Source: Microbacterium sp. AZCO (lineage in GTDB: Bacteria; Actinomycetota; Actinomycetes; Actinomycetales; Microbacteriaceae). From it: a stretch of 64,000 nt of DNA. Positions 34,518 to 42,911 of the stretch are shown here, piece after piece. A program made the translations under genes and the position numbers. Below the pieces are notes generated by a model. The model saw only the letters and a program-made list of their open reading frames with translations. It did no database searches and was not told the origin of the DNA. The stretch spans positions 3,658,001 through 3,722,000 of the forward strand of contig NZ_CP154857.1 in NCBI RefSeq assembly GCF_039614715.1. Direction: 5' to 3'. Each line of letters starts with the position of its first letter. Within the stretch, counting starts at the first letter, position 1.

Positions 34518-35825
34518 TCAGACCAGGGCGGCGGGCTGGGAGAGCGGAACGCCGAGGATGTCGCGGAGCGTCGTGCCCTCGTACTCCGTGCGGTAGACGC
34601 CGCGCTCCTGGAGGAGCGGGACGACCTCGTCGGTGAACCGGTCGAGACCGTGGGGCGTGAGCGACGGCACGAGGATGAAGCCGTCGGTGGCACCGCTCTG
34701 CACGACCTCGTCGATGCGCTCGGCGATCGACGACGCCGTCCCGACGAAGGTGGCGGGCGGTGCGACGGCGATCGCGAGCTCGCGGATGCTGAGGGACTCC
34801 GCCTCGGCGCGCGCCGCCCACTGCTCCGCCAGGTTCCGGCGGTCCTCGAAGCGCATCGCGCGACCCTGCCACAGCTCGACGTCCTCGCGCAGCAGCGCGA
34901 CGTCGGGCAGCGGCCCGTCGGGGTCGACGCCGTCGAGCTCGATGCCCCACAGCGCCTCGATCGACCGGACGGCGGTCGCACCGCTGATCTGCGCACGGCG
35001 TTCGGCGTAGGCGCGCTCGGCGGCGTCCGCCTCGTCGTCGCCGATGACGAAGGTGGCGCCGGGGAGGATCTTCAGCGCGCTGCGCGGCCGTCCGAAGGAC
35101 GCGAGGCGCTGGGTCAGGTCGTCGGAGAACTCGCGCGCGGGGTCGCCGACGGCGAAGGGCGAGAAGATCGCGTCGGCGCTCTTCGCGGCGACATCGCGGC
35201 CCTCACCCGAGACGCCGGCCTGCAGGATCACGGGGCGTCCCTGGCGGCTCGCGGGAACCGGGAAGACGGCCTCGATGTCGAAGAACGGCGACTCGTGCCG
35301 CACCGGCTCGCCGGTGCCCGCGGCATCCCACAGCTCCCACGCGGTGTCGACGAAGTCTCCCGCGCGCCGATAGCGGTCGGCGTGCGGGAGGAAGCCGCCG
35401 CGCCGGAAGTTCGCACCGGTGAAGGCGTCCGAGCTCGTCACGACATTCCAGCCGGCCCGGCCGCGCGACACGGCATCGACCGAGGCGAGCTGCCGGGCCA
35501 GCTCGTACGGCTCGTTGAACGTCGAGTTGAGGGTGCCGACGAGTCCGATGCGCTCCGTGACGGCGGCCAGTGCCGCGAGCACCGTGAGCGTGTCGGGGCG
35601 GCCGACGACGTCGAGGTCGTGGATCCTGCCGGCATGCTCGCGCAGGCGCAGACCCTCCGCGAGGAAGATGAAGTCGAAGAGCCCGCGTTCGGCGGTCGCG
35701 GCGAAGTGCCGGAACGACGAGAACTCCGTCTGGCTGCCGGCGCTGGGGTCGGACCAGATGGTCGTCGCATTGACGCCGGGGAAGTGCGCGGCCAGGTGCA
35801 CCTGGCGCTTGTCGGTCGCGGTCAT
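34518..35825 (-). CDS. LLM class flavin-dependent monooxygenase (NtaA/SnaA/DszA group)
   Basis: A 435-aa bacterial-luciferase-like enzyme that uses reduced FMN and oxygen to oxidise small molecules; members act on nitrilotriacetate, EDTA, sulfur heterocycles or pristinamycin precursors. Family stretches are HFPGVNATTIWSDPSAGSQ at the N-terminus, AVTERIGLVGTLNSTFNEPY and GRAGWNVVTS. It begins 4 bases inside the end of another LLM protein, and a flavoprotein reductase-like gene lies upstream, so the three may form one oxidising system for an organosulfur or chelate compound. Substrate not readable. Confidence 0.87.
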   Translation of the reverse strand: MTATDKRQVHLAAHFPGVNATTIWSDPSAGSQTEFSSFRHFAATAERGLFDFIFLAEGLRLREHAGRIHDLDVVGRPDTLTVLAALAAVTERIGLVGTLNSTFNEPYELARQLASVDAVSRGRAGWNVVTSSDAFTGANFRRGGFLPHADRYRRAGDFVDTAWELWDAAGTGEPVRHESPFFDIEAVFPVPASRQGRPVILQAGVSGEGRDVAAKSADAIFSPFAVGDPAREFSDDLTQRLASFGRPRSALKILPGATFVIGDDEADAAERAYAERRAQISGATAVRSIEALWGIELDGVDPDGPLPDVALLREDVELWQGRAMRFEDRRNLAEQWAARAEAESLSIRELAIAVAPPATFVGTASSIAERIDEVVQSGATDGFILVPSLTPHGLDRFTDEVVPLLQERGVYRTEYEGTTLRDILGVPLSQPAALV

Positions 35826-36814
35826 CGCGTCGCATCCTCTCGGTCGGCGGTCGCATAGCGGCTGGGAAGGCGGGGGATGCCGAGGCGCTCGCGGAGGGTG
35901 GCGCCGTCGGGGAGGGATGCCGCGACTGCGGCGATCGCCCCGCTCCAGGCCGACGGCTCGGCGGGGAGCTCGGCGAAGACGAGCACCGCGCCGTCCGTCT
36001 CACCCGCCGTGAGCTCGGCGAGCACGTCGGCGACCCCGTCGGGCCCGAGCGTCGTGGCATCCAGATCCACCACGATGGCCGGCGTGCGGCCGGCATCCTC
36101 CGCCGCGGCGCGGGCGCGGTCCGCCTCCTCGGGTGCGACGCGCACGATGTCGGCGCTGCGCACGGCGACGTTGAGAGCCGCGTCGTCGCCGGGCACGACG
36201 CGCACGATGACCGGCGGGTTGCCCTGGACCGTCCGAGGGACGATGGAGGGGCCCTTGATCGAGAAGAAGCGGCCCTCGAAGTCGATGTGGTGCACGCGGT
36301 CGCGGTCGATGAACCGGCCGGTGTCGACGTCGCGGATGATCGCGTCGTCCTCCCAGCTGTCCCAGAGCCGGCGGGCGACCTCGACCGCCTCCTCCGCCTC
36401 GGCCCACGCGTCGGCGGTCGCCGGCGCCTCGCGGCGACCGAAGGCCGCGGCATCCCGAGCCGACGTCGTGATCGAGGCCTGCCACCCCGCGCGTCCCTCC
36501 GCGACGATGTCGAGCGTCTGGATCGCCTTGGCGACGTGGAACGGCTCGGTGTGCGTCGTCGACACGACGGGTGCGATCGCAATGCGCGTCGTCTGGGGCG
36601 CGGCGAAGGCCGCGAGCGTCGGGGCGTCGACGGCCACGAGGTCGCCGGACGGCGAGTAGTCGTCGCGGACGACGAGCAGGTCGGCGCCGGCCTCGTCGAA
36701 GATGCGGGCGGCATGCACGACGAGGTCGACGAGGCCGGCGTCGCGCCCCGTGCTCGGGATGTCGACGCCGACGAAGAGTCGTCGGGTGAAAGCCGCCGTC
36801 GGTGCAGCGCTCAT
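35822..36814 (-). CDS. LLM class flavin-dependent oxidoreductase
   Basis: A 330-aa luciferase-like protein, divergent from its neighbour but of the same fold (FVGVDIPSTGRDAG at the N-terminus; VVSTTHTEPFHVAKAIQTLD; GRAGWQASIT). The Arg-Ala-Gly-Trp block near the flavin site is shared with the downstream protein. ATG 36814 has an excellent AGGAGGACC site. It is the first gene of the two-gene LLM operon. Such paired LLM proteins often act on one pathway, but which compound is unknown. Confidence 0.84.
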   Translation of the reverse strand: MSAAPTAAFTRRLFVGVDIPSTGRDAGLVDLVVHAARIFDEAGADLLVVRDDYSPSGDLVAVDAPTLAAFAAPQTTRIAIAPVVSTTHTEPFHVAKAIQTLDIVAEGRAGWQASITTSARDAAAFGRREAPATADAWAEAEEAVEVARRLWDSWEDDAIIRDVDTGRFIDRDRVHHIDFEGRFFSIKGPSIVPRTVQGNPPVIVRVVPGDDAALNVAVRSADIVRVAPEEADRARAAAEDAGRTPAIVVDLDATTLGPDGVADVLAELTAGETDGAVLVFAELPAEPSAWSGAIAAVAASLPDGATLRERLGIPRLPSRYATADREDATR

Positions 36815-36860
36815 GGGTCCTCCTGCATATCGGGGACCCGAGTCAAGCGAAGCCCGGCGC

Positions 36861-36878
36861 CGACGCCAAAGTGCGTCG
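36861..36878 (-). terminator. Possible weak terminator after the siderophore-interacting protein gene
   Basis: CGACGC (36861-36866) pairs with GCGTCG (36873-36878) around a 6-base loop, 22 bases after the stop at 36900. Short stem; low confidence. Confidence 0.3.
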
Positions 36879-36899
36879 TCACCCGGCGTAGCAGAGCCG

Positions 36900-37739
36900 T
36901 CAGTCGGGGTCGGAGGGGTCGATCGGCGCGTGGTGGTCGAAGCCGGCGGTGCCGTCCTTCAAGTACCCGCTCACGGCGAACTGCTCGCGAGGGAGCGCGA
37001 GCTGGGTGCGCAGGTGGCGGCGGAGAGGGACGAGACGGGATGCCTCGCCGGCGGCGAAGACGAAGGTGCCGGCATCCACCCCCAGGGTCCTGACCGCCTC
37101 GGCGAGATCGGCGCCGCCGGCGGTGAGCGAGAAGTCCGACCGCCCGGACTCCTGCCGCAGGTACGTCTCGACCCAGGCGAGGTCGCCCGCGACGTCGGCC
37201 ACGACGTCGACGCGAGTCGAGGAGGGAAGCTCGGCAAGCCAGCGGGACGCGGACGGGAAGGCCGTGGGGTCGACCACGAGCACTGCGCGGTCTGCCCCCT
37301 GCGGCGCCTCTTTCGATGCGCGGGGGCCGACGATCACGAGCCGGTCGCCGGGCTCCGCCTGCCCGCCCCACGCGGCGGCGGGCCCCGGGTCGGCGTGCAG
37401 CAGGATGTCGAGGTCGACGAGCACGCGATCGCCGTCGCGCCGCGGATGCAGCGGCGTGAAGTCGCGGGCGAACGTCGGCGCCTCCGGACGGACGATGCCG
37501 TCCTCGCCGGGTCCGACGGCGCGCGGGGCGGCGAGCTCGCCCGTCGCGGGATCGGGGAAGAAGGCGCGCACATGGTCGGTCGGACCGGAGCTCGCGAAAT
37601 CGTCGAAGTCGTCGCCGGTCACGGTGACCCGCACGAACTCCTCCACCGGGTGCGACACCGCCACGACGGTCGCCTCCCGGGCCGTGAAGCGGTGACGGCC
37701 TCCCGCGCGGAAGAAGGGTGGGACCGTGGCATCCGACAT
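36900..37739 (-). CDS. Siderophore-interacting-type FAD-binding reductase
   Basis: A 279-aa flavoprotein of the SIP/ViuB family, which reduces ferric siderophores in the cytoplasm using NAD(P)H or ferredoxin. The FAD-binding barrel occupies about residues 14-125 (EEFVRVTVTGDDFDDF; DHVRAFFPDP; TFARDFTPLHPRRDG), and the C-terminal NAD(P)-type domain includes DRAVLVVDPTAFPS and VFAAGEASRLVPLRRHLR, typical of SIP proteins. ATG 37739 has a strong GAGGAGG site. No siderophore uptake genes are near; adjacency to two FMN-dependent monooxygenases raises the possibility that it supplies reduced flavin, which is inference. Confidence 0.85.
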   Translation of the reverse strand: MSDATVPPFFRAGGRHRFTAREATVVAVSHPVEEFVRVTVTGDDFDDFASSGPTDHVRAFFPDPATGELAAPRAVGPGEDGIVRPEAPTFARDFTPLHPRRDGDRVLVDLDILLHADPGPAAAWGGQAEPGDRLVIVGPRASKEAPQGADRAVLVVDPTAFPSASRWLAELPSSTRVDVVADVAGDLAWVETYLRQESGRSDFSLTAGGADLAEAVRTLGVDAGTFVFAAGEASRLVPLRRHLRTQLALPREQFAVSGYLKDGTAGFDHHAPIDPSDPD

Positions 37740-37814
37740 GTGAATCCTCCTCGCGGATCGCACGGAGCGACCCCGTCCAGCAAACCATGTGGGGCGAGAA
37801 CCGCGGGTGCCTCG

Positions 37815-37820
37815 TAGGGT
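37815..37820 (+). promoter_or_regulatory. -10 hexamer of a leaderless promoter for the GNAT-AAA gene
   Basis: TAGGGT, 7 bases before ATG 37828; no ribosome site. Confidence 0.5.
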
Positions 37821-37827
37821 GACAGGC

Positions 37828-39111
37828 ATGAGCCGAACGCACATCCGCGACTTCCACGACGACGACCTCGACGGCATCGTGCGGCTCTGGGAGACCGTCC
37901 ACGACGCCGTCGCGACGCCCGTCTACTCGCTCGCCGAGGTCATCGCCTCGTGCCAGGTCGACCACGCCGTCGTCGCGGTGCGGGGCGAGCGGATCGTCGG
38001 CGCCGCCGTCGGCCGCGCCGCGCACGCACAGGGCTGGATCGTCTTCTTCGGGACGATCGACGAGGATGCCGCGAACCAGGTGGGCGCCTCGCTCCTGGAT
38101 GCTCTGGAGCGGCGCATGGCGACGCTCGGCCTCGCGAAGCTCTCGGTGCTCGTCGCGGGCGACGGCGGACCCGTCGAGGCGCTCACCCAGAACGGCTTCG
38201 GCCTGCAGCATCGCCTGCGCTACCTCGAGCGGCAGATGCCCGTGCAGCGGCGCGAGCTCGACCTCCTGAAGGAGGTCGGCGGACGCATCATGCCGCGCCA
38301 CCTCTGGGAGGCGGTCGCCGGGATGCAGCACGAGAAGGAGCTGCTCGAGGAGCGCCTCGTGACACCGCTCGCCCGGCCCGACCTTGCCGAGCGGTTCGGT
38401 GTCGTGCCGCCGCGCGCCGTCATGCTGTTCGGTCCGCCCGGCACGGGCAAGACGACGTTCGCCAAGGCGGTGGCATCCCGTCTCGACTGGCCCTTCGTCG
38501 AGGTGTTCCCCTCGCGGCTCGGCGACTCGCCCAAGGGCATGGCGGCGGCACTGCGGGCGACCTTCGAGTCGATCGGCGATCTCGAGCACGCCGTCGTCTT
38601 CATCGACGAGGTCGAGGAGATCGCGTCGCGCCGGCGCGGCGACCCCCCGTCGCCGACGCAGGGCGTGACGAACGAGCTGCTCAAGCTCGTGGCCGAGTTC
38701 CGCGAGCGCGAGGGACGCCTGCTGATCTGCGCCACGAACTTCGTGCGGGCACTGGATGCCGCCTTCCTGCGCCACGGGCGGTTCGACTACGTCATTCCGA
38801 TCGGATTGCCGGATGCCGAGGCGCGCCGTGCGATCTGGACGCGCTACGTGCCGCCCGCCGTGGCACCGACCGTCGCCTTCGACGTGCTCGTGGAGGCGAG
38901 CGAAGGGCTCACTCCCGCCGACATCGAGTACGCGGCGCGCCGCGCATCGCAGAACGCGCTCGCTCAGGCGCTCCGCGACCCGGAGGCCTCCGACACCGAG
39001 GCGCTCGCCACGGGCGACTATCTCGAGGCCCTGGGCGCGACGCGCGCGACGGTGTCGGAGGAGACGGCGGGGGAGTTCGTCGACGACATCGACTCGTACG
39101 CGCGCCTCTGA
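37828..39111 (+). CDS. GNAT acetyltransferase-like domain fused to AAA+ ATPase
   Basis: A 427-aa two-domain protein. Residues 1-138 look like a GNAT acetyltransferase (THIRDFHDDDLDGIVRLWE; LLDALERRMATLGLAKLSVL; LTQNGFGLQHRLRYLERQMP), although the acetyl-CoA loop lacks the usual R/Q-x-x-G-x-G/A, so it may bind rather than transfer. Residues about 185-420 are a classical AAA+ module: Walker A GPPGTGKT (202-209), Walker B VVFIDE (256-261), sensor Asn304 in ICATNF and Arg-finger candidates Arg315/Arg318 in RHGRFDYV. Such ATPases remodel proteins as ring oligomers. The combination has no function I recognise; the N-domain may select acetylated or CoA-linked clients. The transcript appears leaderless. 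It converges with the response regulator. Confidence 0.85.
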   Translation: MSRTHIRDFHDDDLDGIVRLWETVHDAVATPVYSLAEVIASCQVDHAVVAVRGERIVGAAVGRAAHAQGWIVFFGTIDEDAANQVGASLLDALERRMATLGLAKLSVLVAGDGGPVEALTQNGFGLQHRLRYLERQMPVQRRELDLLKEVGGRIMPRHLWEAVAGMQHEKELLEERLVTPLARPDLAERFGVVPPRAVMLFGPPGTGKTTFAKAVASRLDWPFVEVFPSRLGDSPKGMAAALRATFESIGDLEHAVVFIDEVEEIASRRRGDPPSPTQGVTNELLKLVAEFREREGRLLICATNFVRALDAAFLRHGRFDYVIPIGLPDAEARRAIWTRYVPPAVAPTVAFDVLVEASEGLTPADIEYAARRASQNALAQALRDPEASDTEALATGDYLEALGATRATVSEETAGEFVDDIDSYARL

Positions 39112-39138
39112 TCCGTTCCCCGGAGGCCGCCCGCGGCG

Positions 39139-39792
39139 TCAGCGCCGCGTGCCGATGCCCTGCTCGTACGCCCAGATCGCGAGCTCGACGCGATTGCGGG
39201 CGCCGAGCTTGGTCATGGCGCTCGCGAGGTGCGTCTTGACGGTGCTGAGCGAGATGTGCAGGCCGGCGCCGATCTCGGTGTTGCCGAGCCCCTGCGCCAC
39301 GAGCGCGACGACGGCCTCCTCCCGCTCCGTGAGCGGGCGCGACGGCGGTGCCGACGGCCGCTCGGTGCCGGCGAAGGCAGCGATGAGCCGCACCGTCACC
39401 GCCGGGTCGATGAGGGCGTCGCCCCGCGCGGCCGCGTGCACCGCCTCCGCGAGCAGGGCTGGGCCGGCATCCTTCAACAGGAATCCACGGGCGCCGGCGC
39501 GCAGCGCCGCATACACGTACTCGTCGAGGTCGAACGTCGTGATGACGACCACGGGGAGCGGCTCGGAGACATCCGGGCCGGCGAGCAGCCGCGTCGCCTG
39601 GAGCCCGTCCATCACCGGCATCCTGATGTCGAGGAGGCACACGTCGGGCCGCGACTCGCGCGCGAGCGTCACCGCCTGCGCGCCGTCCGCCGCCTCGGCG
39701 ACGACCTCGACGCCGGGCTGCGCGTCGAGGATCATCCGCAGCCCCGTGCGCACGAGGTCCTGGTCGTCGGCGATGAGGACGCGGACCGTCAC
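39139..39792 (-). CDS. NarL/LuxR family response regulator
   Basis: A 217-aa two-component output protein. The receiver domain has Asp9/Asp10, phospho-acceptor Asp55 in CLLDIRMPVMDG and Lys107 in FLLKDAG; the C-terminal LuxR helix-turn-helix is at about 150-205 (LTEREEAVVALVAQGLGNTE, ISLSTVKTHLASAMTKLGA). GTG 39792 overlaps the kinase stop (GTGA) and has GGAAGGG upstream, so it is preferred to ATG 39801, which directly abuts that site. It is cotranscribed with its kinase. Target genes are unknown; the DUF2306 gene next door is a candidate. Confidence 0.92.
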   Translation of the reverse strand: MTVRVLIADDQDLVRTGLRMILDAQPGVEVVAEAADGAQAVTLARESRPDVCLLDIRMPVMDGLQATRLLAGPDVSEPLPVVVITTFDLDEYVYAALRAGARGFLLKDAGPALLAEAVHAAARGDALIDPAVTVRLIAAFAGTERPSAPPSRPLTEREEAVVALVAQGLGNTEIGAGLHISLSTVKTHLASAMTKLGARNRVELAIWAYEQGIGTRR

Positions 39793-40913
39793 GCCGTCCA
39801 TCCCTTCCGGGGGAGAGCCGCCGTGACCGTCCAGCCGCCCTCGGGATCGGGGCCTGCCTCGCACGTGCCGCCGAACAGCGCCGCGCGCTCGCGCATGCCT
39901 CGGATCCCGAATCCGGGAGGAGTGGATGCCGCGGCCTCGCCGTCGTCGTGCACCCTCAGGCGCACTCCCTCGCCGTCGACGACTACTTCGACATCGACGC
40001 GCGTCGCGCTCCTCGCATGCCGGCGCGCATTCGTCACGGCCTCCTGTGCGAGCCGGAAGACGGCTGCCGCGACGGGTGCGGGCACCGCCGCGATGTCGCC
40101 GCCGACGGTCACGGACACGGGCGGCGCATCCGTCCGCTCCAGAGTGCGCAGGTCGCGAAGGGCCGGGGTCGGGGCCAGGTCGGCGGGGTCCGTCGCACGC
40201 AGGACGCCGACCATCGCGCGCATCTCGCGGAGGGTCCGGGATGCTTCGCCCTCGATCGTGCGCAGGACGTCGGCCGTGGCATCCGGATCCGTCGCCGCCA
40301 CCGTCGCACCTGCCTGAGCCTGGATGGCGATCGCCGAGACGTGGTGCGCCACGGTGTCGTGCAGGTCGCGCGCGAGCTGCTCGCGCTCGAGGAGCCGGGC
40401 GCGCTCGAGCTCGCGCACGCGGGAGGCGCTGCGCCACCGCAGGGCGACGCCGAGCGTCGCCGTCGTGACGGCGACGGCGACGCCGCCGACGAGGTCGGTC
40501 GGGGTCGGCGCGCGTGAGACGAAGGTGAGGACCATGCCCAGGGCGACGAGCGCTCCGCCGAAGATCATCGCCCGGCCGGACCCCCACCGGAACACCGAGT
40601 AGAGCAGGATCAGGAAGTACGCGGTCGTGAACGCCTGCGGGTCTCCGCCGGTCGCGAGGCTCACGATGGTGCCTGCCGAGAAGGCCACGGCCAGCATCGT
40701 GAAGGGCCGCCGGCGGCGCCAGAGGAGCGTCACCGCCAGGCCGGCCAGCACGACCGCCCAGAGCCAGCGCCACGGGAGGTCGGGGCGAAGCGCCGCCTCG
40801 ACGATCGCGAGCACCGGGATCGCGCCGACGAGCGCCCAGTCGCGCCACACTCGACGTGGCGGAGCCGGGGAGGCCGCCGGCGCGTCCCACAACGCGCGGA
40901 CCGGGCTCGTCAT
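39789..40913 (-). CDS. Two-component sensor histidine kinase (HisKA_3 family)
   Basis: A 374-aa membrane sensor of the NarX/DesK-like class common in actinobacteria. About four to five hydrophobic segments fill residues 27-155 with no large external domain, so it probably senses the membrane or a small molecule in it. His185 in ARDLHDTVAHHVSAI is the phosphorylated residue, and the HATPase domain follows (RLAQEAVTNARRHA; VHDDG; GFGIRGMRERA). Its partner is the overlapping response regulator. TATCAT lies 6 bases before the ATG, inside the end of the DUF2306 gene, so the pair has its own leaderless promoter. Confidence 0.92.
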   Translation of the reverse strand: MTSPVRALWDAPAASPAPPRRVWRDWALVGAIPVLAIVEAALRPDLPWRWLWAVVLAGLAVTLLWRRRRPFTMLAVAFSAGTIVSLATGGDPQAFTTAYFLILLYSVFRWGSGRAMIFGGALVALGMVLTFVSRAPTPTDLVGGVAVAVTTATLGVALRWRSASRVRELERARLLEREQLARDLHDTVAHHVSAIAIQAQAGATVAATDPDATADVLRTIEGEASRTLREMRAMVGVLRATDPADLAPTPALRDLRTLERTDAPPVSVTVGGDIAAVPAPVAAAVFRLAQEAVTNARRHARSATRVDVEVVVDGEGVRLRVHDDGEAAASTPPGFGIRGMRERAALFGGTCEAGPDPEGGWTVTAALPRKGWTA

Positions 40914-40917
40914 GCCC

Positions 40918-41607
40918 TCATGATAGGTGCGCGCTCCGCGCGCCTCGGGCGACGGATGACCCGCGCGCGCGGCGACGGATGACGACCTCCGCGACGGCGA
41001 GGTTGAGGCCCCAGCCGGCGGCCATGAGCACCGTGTACACGACCGGGCCGGGCGCGCCGACGACGAGTGTGTACGGCAGCACGGTCAGCACCTGCGTTCC
41101 GGCTCCCAGTCCGATGGCGTACGCCCGGGTCATCCAGGCGCTGTGCCTCCGAACGTCGCCGCGCCGGATCGCGAGGAACGCTCCGACCAGCGCGGCCGCC
41201 ATCGTGAGCGCGAGGACGATCCGGATCGCGGAGAGAGCCGGGGTCGTCACCGCGGAGGGCAGCGCGTAGAAGAGCGTCATCCACAGACCGGAGAGCGCCG
41301 AGGCGAGACCGGCTGGAACCAGCACGCGGCCCGCGATGCGGTGCCAGCGGCGCCTGCGCAGCGACGGCGCGAACTGCAGCGCGCCGAGCACCAGGAAGAG
41401 GCTCGAGCCGACGATGTGCACGACGACCGGGATCGGCGAGTCGAAGAACCGGGCGTTGTCGGCGGTGACGGTCGCCCCCGTCGTGAGCTGCGTGAGGCGG
41501 GAGGCCCCCGCGATCATCGGGACGAGGCTCAGCAGGATGAGCCCCGCGGGAGCGAGCCATTCCGTCGCTCTGTGGGCGGTGGGCGGTGGGGCGACGGCGG
41601 TGGTCAT
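40918..41607 (-). CDS. DUF2306 family membrane protein
   Basis: A 229-aa integral membrane protein with about six hydrophobic segments (first at residues 20-40, WLAPAGLILLSLVPMIAGAS). His and Arg positions in RRRWHRIAGRVL and RRHSAWMTRAYAIGLGAGTQ are typical of DUF2306, where conserved histidines suggest, but do not prove, heme or metal binding. The stop lies 5 bases before the kinase start, so it can be cotranscribed with the two-component system and may be its sensory partner or target. The start (ATG 41607) is clear of the upstream gene; no good ribosome site is visible. Confidence 0.8.
   Translation of the reverse strand: MTTAVAPPPTAHRATEWLAPAGLILLSLVPMIAGASRLTQLTTGATVTADNARFFDSPIPVVVHIVGSSLFLVLGALQFAPSLRRRRWHRIAGRVLVPAGLASALSGLWMTLFYALPSAVTTPALSAIRIVLALTMAAALVGAFLAIRRGDVRRHSAWMTRAYAIGLGAGTQVLTVLPYTLVVGAPGPVVYTVLMAAGWGLNLAVAEVVIRRRARGSSVARGARSAHLS
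40920..40925 (-). promoter_or_regulatory. -10 hexamer of a leaderless promoter for the sensor kinase
   Basis: TATCAT on the minus strand, 6 bases before ATG 40913. It overlaps the TGA of the DUF2306 gene, so the kinase operon has an internal promoter exactly at the gene junction. Confidence 0.5.
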
Positions 41608-41692
41608 GCCGTCATGGTGCCGGGAGGGGATGCCCGACCGCATCGGCCGAGAGGCTCGCGTCTCCTCGTCCGATCGGCCGATCCTCGGCGGA

Positions 41693-42889
41693 TCAGGCGC
41701 CGTTCACGAGGTAGTGCTCGATGACGTGATGGGCGATGGCGATCGAGCTCGTCGCGGCGGGTGAGGGCGCGTTCCGCAGCAGCGTGATCGGCCCGACCTG
41801 ATCGACCGCGAAGTCGTCGAGGAGCTCGCCCGCGCGCCCCCACGCCTGGGCTCGAACGCCGGCGGCCGACTTGCGGGTGAGGTCGGACTGCCGCAGCTCG
41901 GGGATGAACCGGCGCGCCTTCTGGAAGTAGAGGGGCTTCAGGAGCGACCCGGAGATCTCGTCGACGCCCATCCGCCAGTGCTGCTTCGCGAGCGGCCACG
42001 CACCCGGCCAGCGCAGCGACTCCCACGTGTCCTTGGCCGACCACTGGAGCCACGTGTACCCCTCGCGGCGAAGAGCCGGGACGGCGTTCGGGCCGACGTG
42101 CACGCTGTCGTAGACGCCGCGCGTGAAGTGCACCCCGAGGAACGGGAACCTCGGGTCGGGGACGGGGTAGATCATGCCCCTCACGAGGTCGATGCGCTCG
42201 GGCGCGAGCTCCCAGTACTCGCCCCGGAACGGCAGGATCTTCGGCGACGGGTCGGCGCCCACGAGGAGTGCGAGGACGTCGGACTGCAGGCCGGCGCACA
42301 CCACGAGCCGATCGAACACGTCCTCAGACACGGGCGTCGTCACCCGAACGCGGCCGTCCTCGCGCCGGATGCCGGTGACTTCGTGCCCGAGGCGGATCGC
42401 CCCGCCCGCGGCCCGGACATCCTGCGCCATCGCCTCCGTGATCGAGGCGTAGTCGACGACGGCCGTGTGCGGCGAGTGCACGGCGGCGACGCCCCTGACG
42501 TGCGGCTCGATCTCGCGCAGCCGTCCGACGCCGTCGATGCGCGCCAGATCCGGGACGCCGTTCGCGGTGGATCGCCGCTCGATCTCGGCGAGGGCGTCGA
42601 GCTCGGACTCGTCGACGGCCACGACGAGCTTGCCCACCTCCCGATAGGGCAGGCCCTTCTCGGCGCAGAACTCCCGGATCGACACTCGTCCCGCGGCGCA
42701 CAGCGTCGCCTTGAGCGATCCCGGCTTGTAGTACAGGCCGGCGTGCACGACGCCGGAGTTGTGGCCTGTCTGGTGCTCGGCGAGCCGGTGCTCCTTCTCC
42801 AGCACCGTGACGTCGTCGCCCCGCGCCGACAGCGCCCGCGCGAGGGCGACGCCGACGATCCCGCCGCCGATGATCCCCGTCGTGCCCAT
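41693..42889 (-). CDS. lhgO: L-2-hydroxyglutarate oxidase/dehydrogenase (FAD-dependent)
   Basis: Oxidises L-2-hydroxyglutarate to 2-oxoglutarate, passing electrons to oxygen or the membrane quinone pool. The 398-aa DAO-fold flavoprotein has the dinucleotide motif GIIGGGIVGVALARAL at the N-terminus and the LhgO-specific block HQTGHNSGVVHAGLYYKPGS; further LhgO features are LPFRGEYWELAP and PDPRFPFLGVHFTRG. The frame is open beyond 43100 but overlaps purD; ATG 42889 places the glycine motif correctly. It follows purD on the same strand with a 22-base gap, so cotranscription is possible though the pathways are unrelated. Confidence 0.9.
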   Translation of the reverse strand: MGTTGIIGGGIVGVALARALSARGDDVTVLEKEHRLAEHQTGHNSGVVHAGLYYKPGSLKATLCAAGRVSIREFCAEKGLPYREVGKLVVAVDESELDALAEIERRSTANGVPDLARIDGVGRLREIEPHVRGVAAVHSPHTAVVDYASITEAMAQDVRAAGGAIRLGHEVTGIRREDGRVRVTTPVSEDVFDRLVVCAGLQSDVLALLVGADPSPKILPFRGEYWELAPERIDLVRGMIYPVPDPRFPFLGVHFTRGVYDSVHVGPNAVPALRREGYTWLQWSAKDTWESLRWPGAWPLAKQHWRMGVDEISGSLLKPLYFQKARRFIPELRQSDLTRKSAAGVRAQAWGRAGELLDDFAVDQVGPITLLRNAPSPAATSSIAIAHHVIEHYLVNGA

Positions 42890-42911
42890 CAGCGTCCCCG
42901 GGGTGCGCTCG

